NCBI GenBank assembly: GCA_017421145.1
Contig: JAFOTA010000088.1
Coordinates: 1 to 6,774, forward strand
Direction of reading: 5' to 3'
DNA: 6,774 nt
Origin: Treponema sp.
GTDB lineage: Bacteria > Spirochaetota > Spirochaetia > Treponematales > Treponemataceae
In this document: in pieces, positions 1 through 4,914 of the stretch
Numbering within the stretch: the stretch's first letter is position 1
Layout: each line of letters starts with the position of its first letter
The notes under the pieces: generated by a model
Databases searched by the model: none
Told to the model about the DNA's origin: nothing
Seen by the model: the letters and a program-made list of their open reading frames with translations, nothing else
Program-made: the position numbers and the translations under genes

Positions 1-2148
1 CATTTCCGAAACATCGGTATCAAGCCTTTTGTGGAACGAAATCCTTTTTATTGCATCGTTTCCTTCAAAATCCATCACGCGGATAGTGACGACCATTTCG
101 ACCGGAAAACTTGACTCGTTGATTCCGTTGAGCGTAATCTTTCCGTCTTTTTTTATGAGCGCAATCCTTGTGCGCTTGAAAAACTCTTTGGCCGCATAAT
201 GCAAAAGCTTCCATTTTCCCGAATACTCGATTGAAGACCATGATGCCACCGGCCAAACGTCATTAAGCTGCCAATACATCGCACCCATGCAATGTGGTCT
301 CAGGCTCCTCCAATAATCCACTGCGGTCTTTATTGCAAGCGCCTGCTGTACTTGGCTCAGGTAAAATATGTTTTCCGCACCGGAAGGGAATTTGAAGCAG
401 CGGCAGAAATTTTCAAGCATTATTGAATTTCCGATCGGTGAACGCTGGTGCCATTCCATGACCGGAGCCGTCGGATTTATGTCTTCTTTTCCTGCGAATT
501 CCATTATTCCTTCAAGTGACGGAAAGCTTTCATATCCGAACTCAGAAACGAAGCGCGGCTTTATCGAAAGATATTCTTCTATGTCCTTTCGCTCATGCCA
601 TACGCTCCAAAAATGCATGTCACCTTCATTGTCGCTGTGCCAGTTGTCGCATGATTTGTCAGGGCCTGCACACGGAGATGAAGGCCACCATGCTCTTTCC
701 GGGTCGCATCTTCTTACCGTACGTTCAACGGTTCCGTGGTTCAGCCTGTCGTAGTCGATTATATATTTGTCACGGTCAGCACGGCTTTCTTCATACCAGG
801 TGAGGCTTCCGAAATCTTCGTTGTTTCCGCACCAAAGCGCAAGGCTGGGATGATGCTGGAGCCTGTACACGTTGTCTTCTATTTCATGTTCAACGCTTTC
901 AAGGAAATTTTCATCAGCAGGGTAGAGTGAGCAGCTGAACGCACAGTCCTGCCAGACTATTATTCCAAGCCTGTCGCATAGATTGTAGCATACGTCGCTT
1001 TCGTATTGTCCGCCGCCCCAAAACCTTATGCTGTTCATGTTTGCATCCACGCAGGATTTGAGGAAGTATTTGTATCGCTCCGGAGTCCATCGTTCTGGAA
1101 GTGCATCTATTGGAATCCAGTTTGCTCCCTTTGCGAATATCGGCCGTCCGTTAAGCTCATAGTAAAGTGAACTTCCATGCCGGTCCGGTTTTGCCTGTAC
1201 GGTGAGCGTGCGGAATCCGATCTGCTTTTCCATGGTGCAGTCCGCTTCTTCCGCTGAGTTTTCTTTAAGCGAAGAGATTTCAAGCCTGTAAAGCTCGTTT
1301 TCAAAAATTCCTTCGTCTTTGAGCTCGTCGGCAGATTTCCAAAGCACAGGATTTTCTACTTCCACGTTCCATGTGAATTCGTTTTCACCTTCGCCGCATT
1401 CTTCGCTGAGTACCGTTGAAAAATCTATTCCGGGCCCGGAAAGGCTTATCTTGAAATCAATCTTTTTTGAAAACCTTGAGTTGAAACGGACTTTTGTCCT
1501 GCATGTCCATATATTTTTTTGCCCCGCTTTTTTTGAAGGAACCGTGTTGACCGTTATTGATTGTATGTAGCCTGAGCGGACTGTTTCTATTCCTATGCTG
1601 CCGTAGATTCCGAATGCCATGAGGCAAAGTCCCCAGTCCCAACCTGCATGGCACTGTATTTTCCTCACCAGGTTTCTGTGCGGTGAAAACATGTCATAAG
1701 TCGAGCAAGGCACGGGGTAGGGAAGCATCTTTGATTTAGCCTCGGCATGTATCTCCGCAGAATCAAAATCCACCGTGATTGTGTTTTTTCCGTCGTTCAG
1801 GAGCCTGGTTACGTCAAATCTCCATTCCCTGAAATAATTGTCGCCTTTGCCCGCTTTTTTCCCGTTGATCGAAACCGTGAAAAAGGTGTCCGCCATGGAC
1901 ATTACAAGATATGACCTGCATCCTTCTTCCGGGTGGAAAGAAAAAGTCTTGCTTATGCTCCATTTTTCCCTTGCAACCCACTGCACGTCCTTTTCGTTGA
2001 ATTCAAAATAAGGATCAGGAATTATGCTCTCGCGGATCAGCGCTGAATGTACGTCGCCCGGAATGTTCATCTGTATGTTGCTGATTCTTTTTCTTGTGCC
2101 GGTATTTGAAAGGGACCAGTCTTTGCCCGAAAGGTCTGTCGTAATCAT
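1..2148 (-). CDS. Beta-mannosidase, glycoside hydrolase family 2 (C-terminus outside window)
   Basis: Retaining exo-beta-mannosidase (EC 3.2.1.25 by family) that should release mannose from the non-reducing end of manno-oligosaccharides. No signal peptide is visible, so it probably acts in the cytoplasm on imported mannan fragments. The 716 visible codons are open without a stop. The N-terminus carries the family pattern IPGDVHSALI then IPDPYF (about residues 29-48). The TIM-barrel part shows RFWGGGQYE (W377), VWQD (W399) and SLYPADE. The acid/base is in WCGNNE (E444), the nucleophile in FVSEFGYES (E536), and YWQLNDVWP (W626) follows. Spacing of the two glutamates fits characterised bacterial members of roughly 840 residues, so about 100-130 residues are missing past the left edge. 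The ATG at 2148 follows AGGAG (2158-2154) with a 5-base gap. It lies 38 bases past a terminator, and I found no convincing promoter. The YPADE and YWQLNDVWP motifs argue against beta-galactosidase or beta-glucuronidase. Confidence 0.95.
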   Translation of the reverse strand, partial: MITTDLSGKDWSLSNTGTRKRISNIQMNIPGDVHSALIRESIIPDPYFEFNEKDVQWVAREKWSISKTFSFHPEEGCRSYLVMSMADTFFTVSINGKKAGKGDNYFREWRFDVTRLLNDGKNTITVDFDSAEIHAEAKSKMLPYPVPCSTYDMFSPHRNLVRKIQCHAGWDWGLCLMAFGIYGSIGIETVRSGYIQSITVNTVPSKKAGQKNIWTCRTKVRFNSRFSKKIDFKISLSGPGIDFSTVLSEECGEGENEFTWNVEVENPVLWKSADELKDEGIFENELYRLEISSLKENSAEEADCTMEKQIGFRTLTVQAKPDRHGSSLYYELNGRPIFAKGANWIPIDALPERWTPERYKYFLKSCVDANMNSIRFWGGGQYESDVCYNLCDRLGIIVWQDCAFSCSLYPADENFLESVEHEIEDNVYRLQHHPSLALWCGNNEDFGSLTWYEESRADRDKYIIDYDRLNHGTVERTVRRCDPERAWWPSSPCAGPDKSCDNWHSDNEGDMHFWSVWHERKDIEEYLSIKPRFVSEFGYESFPSLEGIMEFAGKEDINPTAPVMEWHQRSPIGNSIMLENFCRCFKFPSGAENIFYLSQVQQALAIKTAVDYWRSLRPHCMGAMYWQLNDVWPVASWSSIEYSGKWKLLHYAAKEFFKRTRIALIKKDGKITLNGINESSFPVEMVVTIRVMDFEGNDAIKRISFHKRLDTDVSEM

Positions 2149-2173
2149 CTTGTCTCCTGGTTAGAAATGAAGC

Positions 2174-2187
2174 TTGGTTTAAACTAA
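2174..2187. repeat. Imperfect 14-bp palindrome upstream of the beta-mannosidase gene (possible operator)
   Basis: TTGGTTTAAACTAA is a palindrome with one mismatched pair, built on a perfect GTTTAAAC core (2177-2184). It lies between the upstream terminator and the beta-mannosidase ribosome-binding site. Sugar-utilisation genes are often controlled by repressors binding such dyads here, but AT-rich palindromes this short arise by chance. The right end overlaps the A-run that encodes the terminator U-tract. An operator role is only a suggestion. Confidence 0.2.
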
Positions 2188-2225
2188 AAAAAATGCTGAT
2201 TAATACAGTCTTGCACTAATCAGCA
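2186..2225 (-). terminator. Rho-independent terminator of the fecR-end transcript
   Basis: Read on the minus strand, a perfect 9-bp stem (TGCTGATTA / TAATCAGCA, arms 2225-2217 and 2202-2194) encloses a 14-base loop and is followed directly by eight U residues (2193-2186). It starts 23 bases after the stop codon of the FecR-domain gene. The stem is AT-rich and the loop large, so efficiency may be moderate. On the plus strand the nearest T-run is about 10 bases away from the stem, so bidirectional action is unlikely. Confidence 0.8.
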
Positions 2226-2248
2226 TCTTGCGTGTTTTTTGTGTCGTT

Positions 2249-3061
2249 TTAATCTCCATTGAAGGTTATGATGATGTAAAGCGTTCCTGTCTTTGATTCA
2301 GGAATGTCGTTGTCAATCGGAGATTTTTCAGGAGCAAGCGAAGTTCCGTGTTCCCTGTCGGCGATTGTTTCGGTTCCGTGGTCTTTTGACGGCATCTTGC
2401 GTTTTGAAGCGTCTTCCTGCGGTGTTTCATGGGCTCCGCTGAGCTGGTCGGTCTTGCTTGTCTGTCCTGCTGAAACAGGGATTTCCCTTTGTCCGCTTAC
2501 ATCGCTGGTTGAGGTGAGCGCATTGGATTCACCGTCTTCCGGGAGAAAAGCGTCTGCCTTGTCATCTGCCGAAACTTCTGCCGCCGGTTTTCCGGGACCT
2601 TTGCTTACTAGCCCTTCCAAAGTGGAAATGGTTCCGTCTGCATAGAATACGAATTCCGTTCCACGGACAGATGCAGTTGAAGCCGCCGAGCTGACTTTGA
2701 AATCAACTTTCTTTCCCGATGTTTTCTTTACGTCTGCAGAAACTTTTCCGTTGTTCAGATAAAGGTTCGCCTGATTCTTAGAGCTGTTGGAAGCAAGCTT
2801 TTCTATTGTGATGCGGGTCATTGCATCCAGGGTGACCGTTGCATCGTCGATTTTGATGGTCGCGCTTGATTTGAATCCTGTCGAAACGATGGAGCCTTTT
2901 TTAAGTACGTCACCGACTCTTGCCGTTTTCCATGTGGCTCCGTCAGTCTGAACTTCTACTTTACCTGTGAGAGCCGTGATTTTTGCATCCAAAGCCCATG
3001 CAGAAGCGGAGAATGCGGCAAAAAGCAAAGCCAATACCGTCAGTCTGGTGAATTTTTTCAT
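2249..3061 (-). CDS. Exported FecR-domain protein
   Basis: A 270-residue secreted protein with a FecR domain. Residues 1-23 form a signal peptide (MKKF, hydrophobic core, cleavage after SASAWA before LDAK). The FecR fold covers about residues 30-155: VGDVLKKGSIVSTG, then SATIKIDDATVTLDAMTRITI, YLNNGKVSADV, and the hallmark SSAASTASVRGTEFVFYADG (about 124-143). Residues 156-255 are polar and acidic, rich in Ser, Asp, Glu, Pro and Lys, and look disordered. The protein ends in a hydrophobic beta-strand-like tail, GTLYIIITFNGD. No transmembrane segment follows the signal peptide, so this is not a classical FecR anti-sigma factor and no ECF sigma gene is in view. It is more likely a periplasmic ligand-binding or scaffold protein. 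The ATG follows AAGGAGG (3075-3069) with a 7-base gap, a strong start. It is third in a minus-strand gene row, opposite in direction to the CHASE2 gene. FecR and CHASE2 proteins recur together in several bacterial groups, and I recall a similar association in Treponema pallidum (unverified). Confidence 0.88.
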   Translation of the reverse strand: MKKFTRLTVLALLFAAFSASAWALDAKITALTGKVEVQTDGATWKTARVGDVLKKGSIVSTGFKSSATIKIDDATVTLDAMTRITIEKLASNSSKNQANLYLNNGKVSADVKKTSGKKVDFKVSSAASTASVRGTEFVFYADGTISTLEGLVSKGPGKPAAEVSADDKADAFLPEDGESNALTSTSDVSGQREIPVSAGQTSKTDQLSGAHETPQEDASKRKMPSKDHGTETIADREHGTSLAPEKSPIDNDIPESKTGTLYIIITFNGD

Positions 3062-3087
3062 AATAAATCCTCCTTCAGTGTCCCTGG

Positions 3088-3133
3088 CAATTTCTCGTAA
3101 TTCTTTATACTGTAAGGAATTACTGCGAAATTG
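3088..3133 (-). promoter_or_regulatory. Interrupted stem-loop in the leader of the fecR-domain gene
   Basis: Read on the minus strand, CAATTTC and GTAATTC are matched by GAATTAC and GAAATTG: two perfect 7-bp helices separated by a 3x2 internal loop, with a 13-base apical loop containing TATAAA. The structure ends 12 bases before the Shine-Dalgarno sequence. It could be an mRNA leader structure or a DNA dyad over a weak promoter. TATAAA (3109-3104) resembles a -10 box, but I see no good -35 at 16-18 bases. Confidence 0.45.
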
Positions 3134-3147
3134 CGGGTTTTATGGTT

Positions 3148-3183
3148 AACACTGAATAATCCGCTTTCGGATTATTCAGTGTT
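3148..3183 (-). repeat. Perfect 16-bp intergenic hairpin after the barrel gene
   Basis: Arms 3148-3163 and 3168-3183 are perfectly complementary with a 4-base loop (AAAG on the minus strand). The hairpin begins 3 bases after the barrel stop codon. On the minus strand the next bases are AACCATAAAACCC, so there is no U-tract. On the plus strand only three T residues follow. It is therefore better read as an RNA-stabilising or processing hairpin, or a weak attenuator, than as a full intrinsic terminator. It would let barrel mRNA accumulate above fecR mRNA. Confidence 0.7.
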
Positions 3184-3186
3184 TCC

Positions 3187-4365
3187 CTAGAAAGCAAATG
3201 TGACATTCAATGCGAATGACAGGTTGTTCTTGCTTGTATCCGGGCTGATGAACTGATATGCGTTCAAGCCGAGCTTTAGATCAGTATACAATTGAAACTG
3301 CATTTGTGTATACCATTGGAAGCCTGAAAAGCTGAAATTATTCAGGCATGCAAAAACAGCGTCGGCACCAAGGCTCAAAAACAGCTTTTCAAGCGGCCGT
3401 ATGGTTCCCGATGCTCCTGCTTTCAAGATGCCTGTGTATTCAGCCGCACCGCCGTATGCCAGGTATGCTGACTGGCTCGTAAATCCGGTGAAAGGCGCAA
3501 GGAATCCGTTGTTGCCCGATGCATAGAGAAGTTCTGCGCTGAGCGAAGAATCCAATGCCGGCGGATAATATGTGAGCGAAAATTTTGAAAGATTGGAAGC
3601 CTTTCCTTCGTAGATTCCGAATGTCGTCGTGAGTGCGTAGTAGAGGTTCTGCACTATAGGTCCGTTCATGAGCGCGGTTATGTAGACCCTGTTGTCGCCC
3701 CAGTTGCTGCCGGTTATGCCCGGAAGACCGAATGCCGCGAATGCTTCAAGACCGATAGTCTGGTTTGCAAAAAGGTATGGCAGTGAAAATGACAGTCCTG
3801 TAAGTATGTACGGTGAGTTGAACTGGTATATCATCGATGAGTCCTGTACGAACGTCGACACAGCTCCCGGAATGATGGTGTCATATCTTGAGTTCGTGAG
3901 TCCTGTGTATCCTGCGTAGGCTATGGCCTTGAAATAGTTGGATGTGAAAGTCAGCTGCGCTCCGTCACTGGTCTGCGAGATGACCATGTTCGTTGCGTCG
4001 TTGGTTGCAAAGCGTCCTACGTTCAGCTGGAGGATTCCGTTCCATATGTTTGTGAACATCGTGAATTTGCATAGCGAAAGATTCAGTAGGAATTCAGTCC
4101 TTCCCGGATTGCTTCCCATCATAGGGGTGGAATACCTGAAAGTGGCGTCGGCTTCAAGCGAAAAATAAATCTTTTCGTCTGCTGTGATCGGTGCCTTGAA
4201 CCATCCTACCAGAGAATCCTGCTGATTGATTCCCATACCCTGAAAATTCGGAGTCGTGAATTTGGTGTTGTTCTTGAAAAGCCCTCCGAAATCAAGCGCG
4301 TGGGCATTTACGGCAAAAACTGCCATGAAAGCTGCGGCAATGACCGCCTTCATCGTCTTTTTCAT
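3187..4365 (-). CDS. Predicted outer-membrane beta-barrel protein
   Basis: A 392-residue exported protein of unrecognised family with the make-up of a porin-like barrel. Residues 1-23 are a signal peptide (MKKTMKAVIAAAFMAVFAVNAHA, cleavage before LDFGG). The mature part is rich in Gly, Ser, Thr, Asn, Tyr and Phe with many alternating polar/hydrophobic strands (for example KIYFSLEADATFRYS, GILQLNVGRFA, FKAIAYAGYTG, LFLSLGADAVFA, MQFQLYTDLKLGLNAY). It ends in LSFALNVTFAF, a last strand with terminal Phe as in proteins recognised by the BAM complex. No TonB box or plug domain is visible. The start at 4365 follows AGGAGGAG (4379-4372) with a 6-base gap. The gene starts 12 bases after the stop of the small exported protein upstream, so the two are probably made together. 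Barrel topology is inferred from composition and pattern. The transported substrate is unknown, and mannan oligosaccharides would be a guess from the nearby mannosidase only. Confidence 0.8.
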   Translation of the reverse strand: MKKTMKAVIAAAFMAVFAVNAHALDFGGLFKNNTKFTTPNFQGMGINQQDSLVGWFKAPITADEKIYFSLEADATFRYSTPMMGSNPGRTEFLLNLSLCKFTMFTNIWNGILQLNVGRFATNDATNMVISQTSDGAQLTFTSNYFKAIAYAGYTGLTNSRYDTIIPGAVSTFVQDSSMIYQFNSPYILTGLSFSLPYLFANQTIGLEAFAAFGLPGITGSNWGDNRVYITALMNGPIVQNLYYALTTTFGIYEGKASNLSKFSLTYYPPALDSSLSAELLYASGNNGFLAPFTGFTSQSAYLAYGGAAEYTGILKAGASGTIRPLEKLFLSLGADAVFACLNNFSFSGFQWYTQMQFQLYTDLKLGLNAYQFISPDTSKNNLSFALNVTFAF

Positions 4366-4371
4366 TTCCGG

Positions 4372-4380
4372 CTCCTCCTA
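4372..4380 (-). promoter_or_regulatory. Stop codon embedded in the Shine-Dalgarno sequence of the barrel gene
   Basis: On the minus strand the nine bases TAGGAGGAG combine the TAG stop of the small exported protein (4380-4378) with the ribosome-binding site of the barrel gene. A ribosome terminating there sits directly on the next initiation site, a layout typical of translational coupling and reinitiation. The purine-rich site is an excellent match to the anti-Shine-Dalgarno sequence. Confidence 0.85.
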
Positions 4381-4827
4381 TTTTTTTGATGTATAATCAA
4401 TGCAAAGGGTTATCACGTTCAGAGCCTGATGCCCGGAGATGAGCGACGTGGGTGTACTCGTAAGGGGGATGATTTCCAGGGCCTGCATCTGCTTGAACGC
4501 ATATCTGGGAGCCTTCGTCAGCTGGTACATGAGGCTGCCTTTTATGTTCCATGTCTTTGTGCAGAGATATGCCGCGTCCATCATCGGAATCGGATCGGTG
4601 GACAATACATCTGAATAGAATACACCTGTCTTCCTTACTTCATCAAACGCCTGCTGGAATGAAGCCGCATCGCTTACCGTTCCTTCAGCCGTGGCGATCA
4701 GATAGCAGAACTGCCCGTATGTAATCGTGTCCGAACCGTCGATTTCCACGATTTTCTGGGATGACTGTGCTTCCGCCGCAAACATGCACAGCATTGCAAA
4801 AAGAATGCCCGCAAGAATCTTTTTCAT
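4378..4827 (-). CDS. Small exported protein of unknown function with faint SLH-like pattern
   Basis: A 149-residue protein I do not recognise by name. Residues 1-20 form a signal peptide (MKKILAGILFAMLCMFAAEA, cleavage before QSSQ). Cys14 is preceded by FAML, which is not a usable lipobox, so it is probably soluble in the periplasm. The mature part is about 130 residues and mostly helical. Three stretches share the rhythm of the second helix of S-layer-homology (SLH) repeats: DTITYGQFCYLIATAEG (33-49), DPIPMMDAAYLCTKT (78-92) and STPTSLISGHQALNVITLC (124-142). The last is preceded by YAFKQMQALEIIP, resembling the SLH first helix and turn. The match is weak and needs profile support. It is first in the minus-strand gene row and translationally coupled to the barrel gene, which suggests the two act together. 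The ATG at 4827 follows AGGAGAAG (4840-4833) with a 5-base gap. A promoter is predicted 58-87 bases upstream. Confidence 0.75.
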   Translation of the reverse strand: MKKILAGILFAMLCMFAAEAQSSQKIVEIDGSDTITYGQFCYLIATAEGTVSDAASFQQAFDEVRKTGVFYSDVLSTDPIPMMDAAYLCTKTWNIKGSLMYQLTKAPRYAFKQMQALEIIPLTSTPTSLISGHQALNVITLCIDYTSKK

Positions 4828-4877
4828 AATATCTTCTCCTAATAAAGCGAAATTTTAGAAGCTGTTGATTTTAAATG

Positions 4878-4905
4878 TTGCCTTAATTGTATCACGTGTT
4901 ATAAT
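4878..4905 (+). promoter_or_regulatory. Promoter of the CHASE2 gene (predicted leaderless transcript)
   Basis: TTGCCT (4878-4883) and a perfect TATAAT (4900-4905) are separated by 16 bases. A start site 7-8 bases after the -10 falls at 4912-4913, the A of the ATG. No Shine-Dalgarno sequence exists between -10 and ATG (TTTTGTC), so the mRNA is expected to have no 5' leader. The -10 sits inside the spacer of the opposing promoter. Confidence 0.7.
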
Positions 4906-4914
4906 TTTTGTCAT
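4886..4914 (-). promoter_or_regulatory. Promoter of the minus-strand envelope gene row
   Basis: On the minus strand ATGACA (4914-4909) and TACAAT (4891-4886) are spaced by exactly 17 bases, each matching the sigma70 consensus at 5 of 6 positions. The predicted start near 4879 gives a leader of about 50 bases before the ATG at 4827. The -35 box overlaps the ATG of the divergent CHASE2 gene, and a CACGTG palindrome (4893-4898) lies in the spacer, midway between the two promoters. Confidence 0.7.

Noticed and set aside
368..1570. Several plus-strand open frames opposite the mannosidase gene
   Set aside because: They are antisense to a continuous 716-codon frame with clear GH2 catalytic motifs, and none has a ribosome-binding site or recognisable domain.
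1..2148. Beta-galactosidase or beta-glucuronidase identity for the GH2 gene
   Set aside because: The YPADE, WCGNNE, SEFGYES and YWQLNDVWP set is the beta-mannosidase pattern, and the length and glutamate spacing fit that subgroup.
2194..2240. Bidirectional action of the 2186-2225 terminator
   Set aside because: On the plus strand the T-run lies about 10 bases from the stem and there is no plus-strand gene to its left that would need it.
2304..2645. 113-codon plus-strand frame opposite the fecR-domain gene
   Set aside because: It mirrors the low-complexity tail of the FecR protein; the Ser/Pro-rich product has no start signal or family features.
3148..3183. Intrinsic terminator of the barrel gene
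   Set aside because: The stem is excellent but no U-tract follows on the minus strand (AACCATAAAA) and only three T residues follow on the plus strand.
4771..4827. Lipoprotein signal peptide in the small exported protein (Cys14)
   Set aside because: The residues before the Cys (FAML) put Leu at -1, incompatible even with relaxed spirochaete lipoboxes; a normal AEA cleavage site follows.
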